Source of the DNA: an uncultured Pelagibacteraceae bacterium
Lineage (GTDB): Bacteria; Pseudomonadota; Alphaproteobacteria; Pelagibacterales; Pelagibacteraceae
Direction of reading: 5' to 3'
NCBI GenBank assembly: GCA_902524345.1
Contig: CABZCX010000004.1
Location: 39,334 to 103,333, forward strand
Length of the DNA: 64,000 bases
Positions within the stretch are counted from its first letter, which is position 1; every line of letters begins with the position of its first letter. The position numbers and the translations under genes are program-made. The notes below the pieces were generated by a model that was not told the DNA's origin, did not search any database, and saw nothing but the letters and a program-made list of their open reading frames with translations. Below are positions 26,572 to 35,868 of this stretch, piece after piece.

Positions 26572-26781
26572 ATGAGCATAGGAATTTGGCAAATAGCTAT
26601 AGTAGTAATATTAGTTGTTTTACTATTTGGTCGTGGCAAAATATCTAGTTTGATGGGCGATGTAGCCAAGGGTATTAAGAGTTTCAAAAAAGGTATGGCA
26701 TCTGACGTAACAGATGAGTCAGAACCTAAAAATATTTCTGACGATAATCAGGACAATAATAAATCTAACAATAAAGAATAA
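26572..26781 (+). CDS. tatA: Twin-arginine translocase subunit TatA
   Basis: 69 residues: N-terminal helix '[20 protein letters not shown]', the FGRGK hinge, then an amphipathic helix ('[17 protein letters not shown]') and an acidic tail. TatA oligomers form the translocation path for folded proteins. It is first of tatABC. Confidence 0.93.
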   Translation: MSIGIWQIAIVVILVVLLFGRGKISSLMGDVAKGIKSFKKGMASDVTDESEPKNISDDNQDNNKSNNKE

Positions 26782-26786
26782 ACCAC

Positions 26787-26999
26787 ATGCCTACAATTGG
26801 TTGGTTTGAAATTTTAATTGTCGTAGGTATTGCTATAGTTGTCTTGGGTCCAAAGGATTTTCCAATAATGCTCAAGAAGGTTGGTTCTTGGATTGGTACT
26901 GCTAAAAGGTATGTTAATAATGTTCAAAATGAAGTTTCTAACATCGATATTGATGAAAATGAGATAAAAGAAAAAAAAGAAGAAAAGAAAAATGACTAA
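26787..26999 (+). CDS. tatB: Twin-arginine translocase subunit TatB (short form)
   Basis: 70 residues beginning MPTIGWFEILIVVGIAIVVLG with the TatB 'GPKDFP' hinge. It lacks most of the long C-terminal region of E. coli TatB (171 residues). Position between tatA and tatC and the GPK hinge support TatB over a second TatA. It overlaps tatC by 8 nt. Confidence 0.88.
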   Translation: MPTIGWFEILIVVGIAIVVLGPKDFPIMLKKVGSWIGTAKRYVNNVQNEVSNIDIDENEIKEKKEEKKND

Positions 27000-27768
27000 C
27001 GATGATAAAGACACGAGTTTTATTAGTCATTTAGCCGAATTAAGAAAAAGGTTAATACACAGTTTCATATTTTTAATTATTTTTTTTGTAGGATGTTATT
27101 TTTTTGCTGAGCATATTTATGGTTTTCTAGTTGAACCTTATGCTAAAGCAGTCAAAGACGATGAGACAAATAGAAGATTGATATTTACTGCTCTACAAGA
27201 GACCTTTTTAACTTATCTGAAAGTTTCTTTTTTCACTGCTTTTTTTGTAACTTGTCCATATATTTTAATGCAAATATGGAAGTTTATTGCGCCAGGACTT
27301 TATAAGCATGAAAAAATTGCGATTTTACCTTATTTAGTTTTAACACCTGTATTATTTTTTTTAGGAGGTTTACTTGTCTATTATCTAATAATGCCTTTAG
27401 CGATTAAATTTTTTCTTTCATTTGAAAGCTCAGGTATTTCTACCAATTTACCAATCCAATTAGAGGCTAAAGTGAACGAGTATTTATCTTTAGTTATGAA
27501 ATTAATTTTTGCATTTGGAATAAGTTTTCAGCTTCCAGTTGTTTTAAGTTTGTTAGCAAGAGTGGGATTAGTTGACTCAGATTTTTTAAAAAAAAGAAGG
27601 AAATATGTTGTTGTAATTATATTTACAGCTGCCGCATTACTAACACCACCTGATCCAATAACTCAAATTGGGTTAGCGATACCTTTACTAATTTTATATG
27701 AATTATCAATTTTTTCAGTAAGGTTTATTGAAAATAAAAATTTAGAAAAATCTGATGCACAATCTTAA
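26992..27768 (+). CDS. tatC: Twin-arginine translocase subunit TatC
   Basis: 258 residues, six helices. The N-terminal 'SFISHLAELRKRLIHS' is the TatC signal-recognition site, and 'FIAPGLYKHEK' the conserved cytosolic loop. It reads twin-arginine signal peptides with TatB. One candidate client in this window is the M48 protease with an RRKFLS leader. It overlaps serS by 14 nt. Confidence 0.95.
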   Translation: MTNDDKDTSFISHLAELRKRLIHSFIFLIIFFVGCYFFAEHIYGFLVEPYAKAVKDDETNRRLIFTALQETFLTYLKVSFFTAFFVTCPYILMQIWKFIAPGLYKHEKIAILPYLVLTPVLFFLGGLLVYYLIMPLAIKFFLSFESSGISTNLPIQLEAKVNEYLSLVMKLIFAFGISFQLPVVLSLLARVGLVDSDFLKKRRKYVVVIIFTAAALLTPPDPITQIGLAIPLLILYELSIFSVRFIENKNLEKSDAQS

Positions 27769-29014
27769 AGAGATTAGAAAAGATTTTAATAATTTTAAAA
27801 AGTCTTTAGAAAAAAGATCTATTGAAATAAATGTTTCAAATTTAGAAAAATTAGACCAAAAAAATAGAGAATTAATTCAAAAAAAAGAATCTTTAGAGCA
27901 AGAAAAAAAAGAAATATCCAAATCTAAAGATAAATCATTGTTTGAAAAATCAAAAAAATTATCTCAAGAGATTGATGATATTACAGAAGAACAAAAAAAA
28001 ATTAAGATAGAATTAGATAGTATTTTATCAAATATTCCGAATATTCCACACAAAGATGTTCCAACTGGTAAGGATGAAAATGATAATATTGAAGTCATGA
28101 AATCTGGAACAATACCAAATTTTGATTTTAAAGTTAAAAGTCATTATGAATTAGGTGAAGATCTTGGCATGCTTGATTTTGAATTAGCAACAAAGACTAC
28201 CGGATCAAGATTTGTTTTTGTAAGAGATAAACTAGCTCTATTGGAGAGAGCATTATCAAATTTCATGTTAGATACTCATATAAACAAAAATGGTTATAGT
28301 GAAATATCACCACCATTATTAGCTTCAGAAAGCACTATGTATGGTACAGGACAATTACCTAAATTCGAAAATGATCAATTTGAAGTTAAAATTGAGGAGG
28401 GAAATGAAAGAAAATTTCTTATACCAACAGCTGAGGTAATTTTAACAAACATTGTTAAAGATAAGATTATAAATCAAAAAGATTTACCAATGAGATTTGT
28501 TGCTTCAACGCCTTGTTTTAGAAAAGAGGCAGGTAGTTACGGTAAAGATACCAAAGGGATGATAAGACAACATCAATTTTATAAAGTTGAACTTGTTAGT
28601 ATTGTAGAGCAAGAAAATTGTCTAGAGGAACTTGAAAGAATGACCAATTGTGCGACTAATATTTTAGATCTTCTTGAATTACCTTATCGAAAAGTTATCC
28701 TTTGTAGCGGTGATATGGGATTTAGTGCAGAAAAAACTTATGATTTAGAAGTATGGTTACCATCAGAAAACAGATACCGTGAAATATCCTCTTGTTCCTC
28801 GTGTTCAACATTCCAAGCGAGCAGAATGAAAGCAAGGTATAAAACTCAAAGCAAAGATACAAAGTATCTCGGTACGTTAAATGGTAGTGGTCTAGCAATA
28901 GGAAGAACTTTGATCGCAATTTTAGAAAACTATCAACAAAAAGATGGCTCTATTCTAATCCCAAAAGTGTTACGTTCTTATATGAATAATTTAGAAAAAA
29001 TTTCATCCAAATAA
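27755..29014 (+). CDS. serS: Seryl-tRNA synthetase
   Basis: 419 residues. The N-terminal tRNA-binding coiled-coil arm (about 30-100, Lys/Glu-rich) precedes the class II core: motif 2 'FVASTPCFRKEAGSYGKDTK' and motif 3 'NGSGLAIGRTLIAILENY'. Its likely substrate tRNA-Ser(UGA) is encoded at 44.7 kb. It follows tatC as in many alphaproteobacteria. Confidence 0.96.
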   Translation: MHNLKEIRKDFNNFKKSLEKRSIEINVSNLEKLDQKNRELIQKKESLEQEKKEISKSKDKSLFEKSKKLSQEIDDITEEQKKIKIELDSILSNIPNIPHKDVPTGKDENDNIEVMKSGTIPNFDFKVKSHYELGEDLGMLDFELATKTTGSRFVFVRDKLALLERALSNFMLDTHINKNGYSEISPPLLASESTMYGTGQLPKFENDQFEVKIEEGNERKFLIPTAEVILTNIVKDKIINQKDLPMRFVASTPCFRKEAGSYGKDTKGMIRQHQFYKVELVSIVEQENCLEELERMTNCATNILDLLELPYRKVILCSGDMGFSAEKTYDLEVWLPSENRYREISSCSSCSTFQASRMKARYKTQSKDTKYLGTLNGSGLAIGRTLIAILENYQQKDGSILIPKVLRSYMNNLEKISSK

Positions 29015-29067
29015 AGTTGTTTTAATTCTTTAGATAGTATAAATATTCATTTTAAATTAGGAGTTTT

Positions 29068-29355
29068 ATGGATAGTTCAGGATTTGGTCAGTTTATACCG
29101 TTGATATTAATTTTTGTTATATTTTATTTTTTCCTTATTAGACCGCAACAAAAGAAAGTAAAAGAACACAGGACTATGGTTGAAAATTTAAAAAAAGGAG
29201 ACAAAGTAGTTACATCAGGAGGTATAACTGGGATTATTACCAGGGTAGTGGATAATGACAAAGTAGAAGTGGAAATTGCTGAAAATGTAACAGTAGAAGT
29301 AATTAGAGGCACGGGAATTCAAAGTTTAATGAATTCACAAGATACAAAGAAATAG
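29068..29355 (+). CDS. yajC: Preprotein translocase subunit YajC
   Basis: 95 residues: one helix ('FIPLILIFVIFYFFLIRPQ') followed by the conserved 'RPQQKKVKEHRTMVENLKKG' and 'GGITGIITRV'. YajC joins SecDF-YidC. It is preceded by SD TAGGAG and followed by secD 15 nt later. Confidence 0.93.
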   Translation: MDSSGFGQFIPLILIFVIFYFFLIRPQQKKVKEHRTMVENLKKGDKVVTSGGITGIITRVVDNDKVEVEIAENVTVEVIRGTGIQSLMNSQDTKK

Positions 29356-29370
29356 ATCTAATTTTATAAA

Positions 29371-30924
29371 GTGTTATATTTCTCTAAATTAAAGATTACT
29401 TTCATAACGTTAATATCATTATTTTTTATATTAATTGCATCATCAAATTTATTTAAGTTTGAAAATATTCTTTTAAAAAAAAATATTAATCTTGGTTTAG
29501 ATCTTCAAGGTGGTTCATATCTTTTATTAGAAATTGATAATAAGCCAGTTATTAATCAAAAACTTCAAAATTTAACAATTACTTTAAGAAGTTATTTTAA
29601 AGGAAAGAATATAAAATTGGTCAACTTTAAACTTCAAGAAGATAAAATTTTTTTTAATGTTAATGAAAATGATAAGCAGAAAGTATTCGAGATATTTAAT
29701 GATGAAAAGAGTGAGATCAATCCTTACTACCCAAGATTTAAATCTCATCAGTTAGAAATTAATGAGATAGATAGTTTTCTTGTAGTAAACTTTTCAAAAC
29801 AAGGATTAGTAAAACTTAAAACATCTTCTCAAGAACAAGCTCTTGAAATAGTAAGAAGAAGGATAGATGAAATTGGAACAAATGAACCAAATATTCTTAA
29901 AAGAGGTAATGATAGGGTATTAGTTGAGCTACCAGGGCTTGACGACCCTATGAGAATTAAATCACTACTTGGTAAAACTGCAAATTTAACTTTTAGGTTT
30001 GTTTCTAATAATGATGAAGACACTTTTGGTAATGAGCAATTGAATTATGAGGATGAGGAAGGATCAGAATTCGTAAGTAAAAGAATAATACTTAGTGGTG
30101 ATAATTTACTTGATGCACAGCCAAGAATGGACAGTGAGTCAAATGAAACAGTTGTAACATTCACTTTAGATAGAGTAGGTGCAAAAAGATTTGGTAAGGC
30201 TACCTCTACAGGCATAGGAAGACAACTAGCAATCATTTTAGATGGAAAAATTATTAGCGCTCCAGTAATTAGAGATACAATTGCAAGTGGTTCAGGACAA
30301 ATAAGTGGAGGATTTACATTTCAATCTGCCACTGATCTAGCTTTATTATTAAGATCTGGAGCGTTACCAGCTCCTTTAAACATTATAGAAGAAAGAACTG
30401 TAGGTCCTGATTTAGGTCAGGACTCTATTGATGCTGGTATAATAGCTCTAATAATAGGTTTTGTTTTAGTTATTGGCTTCATAATTATTAAATATAAAAT
30501 TTTTGGAATAATCACTAATATAGCTCTAGTTATTAACTTACTTCTTTTAGTGGGGGTTCTTACACTATTTGAAGCAACTTTAACATTACCAGGTATAGCA
30601 GGTATAATTTTAACTGTAGGAATGGCTGTAGATGCGAATGTATTAATCTTTGAACGAATAAAAGAAGAGCTTAAAAATGAAAAAAATAATTTAATAGCAT
30701 TTGACAGTGGATACACTAAATCAAAAACTGCAATCCTCGATGCTAATATTACTACTTTATTAGCAGCATTTATATTATTTTTTATGGGCTCAGGCCCAAT
30801 TAAAGGATTTTCTATAACTTTAGGTGTTGGTATTTTCACAACTCTTTTTTCTGTATATTTTATCGCAAGACTTTTAACTGTTCTATATATTTCAAAAAAT
30901 AAAGAAAAAGAGATCGCAATATAA
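29371..30924 (+). CDS. secD: Protein translocase subunit SecD
   Basis: 517 residues starting at GTG. The first helix (about 8-26) is followed by 'NLGLDLQGGSYLLLEI', the large periplasmic P1 domain, then the RND-type permease with 'TVGPDLGQDSIDAGIIALII' and 'TVGMAVDANVLIFERIKEEL'. It uses the proton gradient to help export. It abuts secF (ATG at 30925). Confidence 0.95.
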   Translation: MLYFSKLKITFITLISLFFILIASSNLFKFENILLKKNINLGLDLQGGSYLLLEIDNKPVINQKLQNLTITLRSYFKGKNIKLVNFKLQEDKIFFNVNENDKQKVFEIFNDEKSEINPYYPRFKSHQLEINEIDSFLVVNFSKQGLVKLKTSSQEQALEIVRRRIDEIGTNEPNILKRGNDRVLVELPGLDDPMRIKSLLGKTANLTFRFVSNNDEDTFGNEQLNYEDEEGSEFVSKRIILSGDNLLDAQPRMDSESNETVVTFTLDRVGAKRFGKATSTGIGRQLAIILDGKIISAPVIRDTIASGSGQISGGFTFQSATDLALLLRSGALPAPLNIIEERTVGPDLGQDSIDAGIIALIIGFVLVIGFIIIKYKIFGIITNIALVINLLLLVGVLTLFEATLTLPGIAGIILTVGMAVDANVLIFERIKEELKNEKNNLIAFDSGYTKSKTAILDANITTLLAAFILFFMGSGPIKGFSITLGVGIFTTLFSVYFIARLLTVLYISKNKEKEIAI

Positions 30925-31815
30925 ATGATAGCTTTTAACAAATATTATAATCAATTCAATATTCTATCAGTTTCATTGGTAGTCATTTCATTATTATTTT
31001 TGATATTCAAAGGTTTAAATTTTGGAATTGATTTTAAAGGTGGTACTTTAATTGAACTTAGATCATCAGACTCAAAAGTAAATGTATCTTCATTAAGAGA
31101 TAAATTTAATCAAATGAACTTAGGTGATATTTCAGTAAAAAAATTTGGCAATGATACCGATTATTTAATAAAATTTGAAAACAAAGATAGTAAAAAAAAT
31201 ATTATTGAAGATATTAAAAAAGATTTAATTGGTTCATTTGGAAATAATATAGATTTTAGAAGAGTAGAAAATGTTGGCCCTAAGGTTAGTGCTGAATTAT
31301 TAAAGTCTGGTATTATTGCCATTTCAGTGGCTTTAGCTTTAATGCTAATATATATTTGGATAAGATTTGAATGGCAATTTAGTCTTGGTGCTATTTGTGC
31401 ATTATTTCATGATGTAATTGTTACACTTGGCTTATTTTCACTATTAGGTTTGGAAATTAATTTATCAATAATTGCTGCTGTTTTAACAATAGTAGGTTAC
31501 TCGATGAATGATACTGTTGTAATTTTTGATCGTGTTCGTGAAAATTTAAGAAAATATGCTGACATTAAGATATTTGAATTAACAAATATCTCAATCAATG
31601 AAACTTTATCCAGAACTTTAATAACATCAATAACTACACTCTTAGCATTAGTCTCAATTTTTATTTTTGGTGGAGAAATTTTAAAAGGTTTCTCGTTAGC
31701 GATGATCTTTGGTGTTATTTTTGGAACTTATTCCTCAATTTATATAGCGAATACAATTCTGGTGAGACTAAATGTTTCTCAAAAAACTATTCTAAAAGAT
31801 GAGGAAAAAAATTAA
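30925..31815 (+). CDS. secF: Protein translocase subunit SecF
   Basis: 296 residues. 'LNFGIDFKGGTLIEL' and 'RRVENVGPKVSAELLKSG' are SecF signatures, followed by five helices and 'SMNDTVVIFDRVRENLR'. It is the partner of SecD. The TAA stop overlaps the stop of the convergent membrane gene within TTAA. Confidence 0.95.
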   Translation: MIAFNKYYNQFNILSVSLVVISLLFLIFKGLNFGIDFKGGTLIELRSSDSKVNVSSLRDKFNQMNLGDISVKKFGNDTDYLIKFENKDSKKNIIEDIKKDLIGSFGNNIDFRRVENVGPKVSAELLKSGIIAISVALALMLIYIWIRFEWQFSLGAICALFHDVIVTLGLFSLLGLEINLSIIAAVLTIVGYSMNDTVVIFDRVRENLRKYADIKIFELTNISINETLSRTLITSITTLLALVSIFIFGGEILKGFSLAMIFGVIFGTYSSIYIANTILVRLNVSQKTILKDEEKN

Positions 31816-32414
31816 TATAAATTTTGTGCTATAACCATCGTTAGTAACATTGGTATAGACAATAAAGTGTTTGTTCTAGAAAACAACATTGCAGTCTTAG
31901 CTGATTTAGCTTTTAAGTCTGGATCAGCTTCAACAATACCCAGAGCTCTTTTTTGATTGGGCCAGATAACAAACCAAACATTAAATGCCATTATCAAACC
32001 AAGCCACATACCAATACCTATAGCTGTATGTTTTGGAACACCTGATCCAATACTTAAGGTCATGGCATCATGTAAATACCCATTAAGTCCTGCTAGGATT
32101 AATCCAGAGATTACAGTAAATGCAGCAGCCCATCTAAAGTAAAATAATGCTGCGGGAGCAATAACTTTTCCAATAGCCGGTTTCTGTTCATCAGGTATTT
32201 TTCCCATATTGGGAATTTGAACAAAGTTAAAGTACCACAATAAACCAATCCACATAATTCCAACTAAAACGTGCGTATATCGAGCAATCCAACTCCAAAA
32301 AAGAGTGTCAAAGCTAAATCCTCCATTTAAGTAAAATAAACCAAGAAATAAAATTATAGCTATAGCGATTGACGTATGAATCGTTTTAGATAATGATGAT
32401 AGTAAATTAATCAC
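31812..32414 (-). CDS. PuuD-type membrane protein (urate hydroxylase N-terminal family)
   Basis: 200 residues with about five helices. 'RYTHVLVGIMWIGLLWYFNF' and 'YFRWAAAFTVISGLILAG' match the membrane domain found at the N-terminus of PuuD-type urate hydroxylases, but the C-terminal cytochrome c domain is absent. Conserved histidines (YTHVL, LHDAM, PKHTAIG) could bind heme. No purine-degradation gene is nearby, so urate oxidation is not supported; the role is unknown. Confidence 0.7.
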   Translation of the reverse strand: MINLLSSLSKTIHTSIAIAIILFLGLFYLNGGFSFDTLFWSWIARYTHVLVGIMWIGLLWYFNFVQIPNMGKIPDEQKPAIGKVIAPAALFYFRWAAAFTVISGLILAGLNGYLHDAMTLSIGSGVPKHTAIGIGMWLGLIMAFNVWFVIWPNQKRALGIVEADPDLKAKSAKTAMLFSRTNTLLSIPMLLTMVIAQNLY

Positions 32415-32461
32415 AATAAATTATTTATATCAAATTCAACTTAAATTTACTAATATTTTTT

Positions 32462-35317
32462 CTAGTTTAAAAGTGGCTTTAAAAATTTTCCTGTATAACT
32501 ACTGTCTACCTTACAAATTTCCTCGGGTTTACCCTCTGCGATGATTTTACCTCCTTTTACTCCACCCTCTGGGCCCATATCAACAATATAATCAGCAGTT
32601 TTTATTACATCAAGATTATGTTCGATCACAACGACAGTATTTCCAAGAGCGACAAATGTATGCAAAATTTCTAATAGCTTTTTTATGTCGTGCTGATGTA
32701 AACCAGTAGTTGGCTCATCAAGTATATACATTGTACGACCAGTTGATCTTTTTGATAATTCTTTTGCAAGTTTTATTCTTTGTGCTTCTCCACCAGAGAG
32801 TGTGGTAGCTTGTTGTCCAATTTTTATATAACCTAATCCAACTTTTTTCAGAGTAAGTAATTTAGTCTTTATATTTGTAATATTTTCAAAATATTCACAT
32901 CCCTCATCAACAGTCATATTTAAAACATCAGCAATACTTTTATCTTTAAATTTTATCTCTAAAGTCTCACGATTATATCTTGTACCTTTACACTCATCAC
33001 ATTGGATATACACATCTGGGAGAAAGTGCATTTCATATGTTATAACTCCATCACCTTCGCAAGCTTCACATCTTCCACCTTTAACATTGAAAGAAAATCT
33101 ACCAGGTTTGTAACCTCGGGATTTAGATTCAGGCAATGATGTAAACCAGTCTCTTATTGGTCCAAAAGCACCAGTATATGTTGCTGGATTTGATCTTGGA
33201 GTACGGCCAATAGGTGATTGATCTATATCAATTACTTTATCTATTAATTCCGTACCTTTAAAATTTTTAAATGGTTTTGGAATTTTTCTAGATTTGTTAT
33301 TATTTAAGGTAAGATTCAGAGCATTATAAAGTGTTTGCAAAACTAAAGTAGACTTTCCACTACCTGATACGCCAGTTACACATGTCAAACTTCCTAAAGG
33401 TATTTTTAAATTTACATTATCTAAATTATTTCCTGAGGCACCCGTAATTTCTAAAAACCTTCCATTCTTAGCTAATCTTCTTTTTGGAGGTACTATGATT
33501 TTAAATTTATTTGATAAATATTTTCCAGTAATGCTATCTTTGTTTTGACCAATTTCTTCAAAAGTTCCTTGCGCTACAACTTGACCACCTTTATTACCGG
33601 CTTCGGGACCAAGATCAATGATGTGATCAGCGTTTTCCATAGTTTCTGTATCATGTTCAACAACAATGACGGTGTTTCCTAAATCTCTTAACCTTTTTAA
33701 AGCATTAATTAATTTAACATTATCTTTTTGGTGAAGTCCTATAGAAGGTTCATCTAAAACATAGAGCACACCTGTTAACCCTGAACCTATTTGCGAAGCA
33801 AGCCGTATTCTTTGAGATTCGCCGCCGGATAATGTGCCTGACTCTCTTGATAGGGTCAAATAATCAAGACCAACATTTAACAAAAAATCTAATCTCTCAT
33901 TTATCTCTTTTAAGATATGTTCAGCAATTTTAAATTGTTTTTTATTAAGGTTTGTCTGAAGTTCCTTAAACCATTTTGAGGCTTCTAAAATTGATTTTTC
34001 AGTTACTTCACTGATATGTAAACCGTCTATTTTTACACATAAGGCTTCATCTTTAAGTCTATGACCATTACATCTTTCACATTTAGTGTCTGATTGATAC
34101 TGTGAAATTTCCTCTCTTTTCCAATCACTATCAGTTTCTAAATAACGACGTTCAAGATTATTTATGACGCCTTCAAACGATTTCTTATGTGAATATTTTT
34201 CATATCCATCATCGTAAGTAAATTTTATTTCTTCATCATCAGAACCATAAAGTATTATATCTCTTATTTTTTTTGGTAGTTTATTCCATCTTTCATTTAG
34301 AGAAAAATTGTAGTGTTTTGCTAGAGAAGAGAGTGTTTGTGCATAATATAAAGTAGTGGTTTTAGCCCATGGTTCAATTGCACCATCAATGATAGTTTTT
34401 TTTTCATTTGGTATAACCAAGTTAGGGTCTACATTAAGTTTTACACCTATACCCTCACATTCTTCACATGCACCAAACGGACTATTAAAAGAAAATAATC
34501 TTGGTTCAATTTCCTCAATAGTAAATCCACTTTCTGGACAAGCAAATTTAGTTGAGAAGATTAATCTCTCTAATTTTCTAAACTTTTTAGGTAAAGTTTC
34601 ATTTTCATATTCAACGAAAACCAGACCATTTGCTAAATTTATTGATGTTTCAATTCCTTCTGCTAACCGATTACCTAAAGATGAATTAAGTATAATCCTA
34701 TCAACTAAGACATATATATCGTGCTTTATCTTTTTATTAAGTTCAGGAACATTATCTATATCATAAAGTTTATCATCTATTTTAATTTTTCTAAATCCAC
34801 GCTTTTTAAAGCCCAATATTTCTTTTTTGTATTCGCCTTTACGTCCTCTTACTACCGGAGCAAATAAATAAATTGTTGATTTTTTTGGTAATTCTTTAAT
34901 CTTATCTACAATTTGAGTAATCGTTTGAGATACTATTGGTTTACCGGTGAAAGGTGAATAGGGAATTCCTGCTCTTGCATAGAGAACTCTCATATAATCA
35001 TAGATTTCAGTAACTGTTGCGACAGTAGATCTTGGATTTTTTGAAGTATTCTTTTGCTCTATCGAAATAGCAGGGCTCAAACCTTCAATTAAATCAACAT
35101 TTGGTTTTTTCATTTTGTCTAAGAATTGACGTGCATAAGCTGATAAACTTTCAACGTACCTTCTTTGACCTTCTGCATAAACGGTATCAAATGCTAGCGA
35201 AGATTTTCCAGAGCCAGATAGACCTGTTATAACTACAAATTTGTCTTTAGGTATTTCTAATGAAATATTTTTTAAATTATGCTCTTTAGCCCCCTTAATA
35301 AGTATCTTTTTCATCAT
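32462..35317 (-). CDS. uvrA: Excinuclease ABC subunit A
   Basis: 951 residues, full length. Two ABC modules: Walker A '[12 protein letters not shown]' and '[12 protein letters not shown]', signatures '[12 protein letters not shown]' and '[12 protein letters not shown]'. The zinc modules are present ('CERCNGH', 'CEACEG'/'CDECKG'). The first module reads CPES...CEEC, with Ser replacing one Cys; from memory this is common in alphaproteobacteria. UvrA finds DNA damage for nucleotide excision repair. It is divergent from ssb. Confidence 0.96.
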   Translation of the reverse strand: MMKKILIKGAKEHNLKNISLEIPKDKFVVITGLSGSGKSSLAFDTVYAEGQRRYVESLSAYARQFLDKMKKPNVDLIEGLSPAISIEQKNTSKNPRSTVATVTEIYDYMRVLYARAGIPYSPFTGKPIVSQTITQIVDKIKELPKKSTIYLFAPVVRGRKGEYKKEILGFKKRGFRKIKIDDKLYDIDNVPELNKKIKHDIYVLVDRIILNSSLGNRLAEGIETSINLANGLVFVEYENETLPKKFRKLERLIFSTKFACPESGFTIEEIEPRLFSFNSPFGACEECEGIGVKLNVDPNLVIPNEKKTIIDGAIEPWAKTTTLYYAQTLSSLAKHYNFSLNERWNKLPKKIRDIILYGSDDEEIKFTYDDGYEKYSHKKSFEGVINNLERRYLETDSDWKREEISQYQSDTKCERCNGHRLKDEALCVKIDGLHISEVTEKSILEASKWFKELQTNLNKKQFKIAEHILKEINERLDFLLNVGLDYLTLSRESGTLSGGESQRIRLASQIGSGLTGVLYVLDEPSIGLHQKDNVKLINALKRLRDLGNTVIVVEHDTETMENADHIIDLGPEAGNKGGQVVAQGTFEEIGQNKDSITGKYLSNKFKIIVPPKRRLAKNGRFLEITGASGNNLDNVNLKIPLGSLTCVTGVSGSGKSTLVLQTLYNALNLTLNNNKSRKIPKPFKNFKGTELIDKVIDIDQSPIGRTPRSNPATYTGAFGPIRDWFTSLPESKSRGYKPGRFSFNVKGGRCEACEGDGVITYEMHFLPDVYIQCDECKGTRYNRETLEIKFKDKSIADVLNMTVDEGCEYFENITNIKTKLLTLKKVGLGYIKIGQQATTLSGGEAQRIKLAKELSKRSTGRTMYILDEPTTGLHQHDIKKLLEILHTFVALGNTVVVIEHNLDVIKTADYIVDMGPEGGVKGGKIIAEGKPEEICKVDSSYTGKFLKPLLN

Positions 35318-35407
35318 AATTCTTATTGCTTTGACTTAATAAAATTAATATTCAGAGTAAATTGTGATATAAATCTAATTAATTAATAATACAAATATTA
35401 AAATATT

Positions 35408-35863
35408 ATGGCTGGAAGTTTAAATAAAGTACTTTTAATTGGTCGTTTGGGCGCAGACCCTGAAATTAAGCAAATGGTAAATGGAAAAAACGTTGCAAGA
35501 CTTAGTCTTGCTACAAGTCAATCCTGGAAAGATAAAAATTCTGGAGAAAAAAAAGAAAAAACTGAATGGCACCGTGTAGTTGTATTTAATGAGGGTCTTG
35601 TAAATGTTGTTCAACAATATCTTAAAAAGGGAGCTCAAATATATGTTGAGGGACAACTATCTACAAGAAAATGGAAAGACGAACAATCAGGCCAAGATAA
35701 ATTTTCTACTGAGATTATTATTCAAGGATATAATTCTTCACTTACAATGTTGGGTGGAGGCAACTCTGGTGGTGGTATTGCAAATGACAATAATAAATCA
35801 TTGAATAATAATGATGATATGTCTCAGATTTCCAACGAAATGGATGACGAAATTCCATTCTAG
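35408..35863 (+). CDS. ssb: Single-stranded DNA-binding protein
   Basis: 151 residues: OB fold beginning '[18 protein letters not shown]' with 'EWHRVVVFN' and '[11 protein letters not shown]', an Asn/Gly-rich linker, and the acidic tip 'MDDEIPF' that recruits repair proteins. It is divergent from uvrA, the classical pairing, and 5 nt ahead of gyrA. Confidence 0.96.
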   Translation: MAGSLNKVLLIGRLGADPEIKQMVNGKNVARLSLATSQSWKDKNSGEKKEKTEWHRVVVFNEGLVNVVQQYLKKGAQIYVEGQLSTRKWKDEQSGQDKFSTEIIIQGYNSSLTMLGGGNSGGGIANDNNKSLNNNDDMSQISNEMDDEIPF

Positions 35864-35868
35864 CAATT

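Noticed and set aside
30417-30941. 174-codon ORF antisense to secD
   Set aside because: It is the shadow of secD's third-codon pattern; no family motif and no SD. The same holds for antisense ORFs at 3069-3425, 13194-13583, 34356-34766 and 36849-37166.
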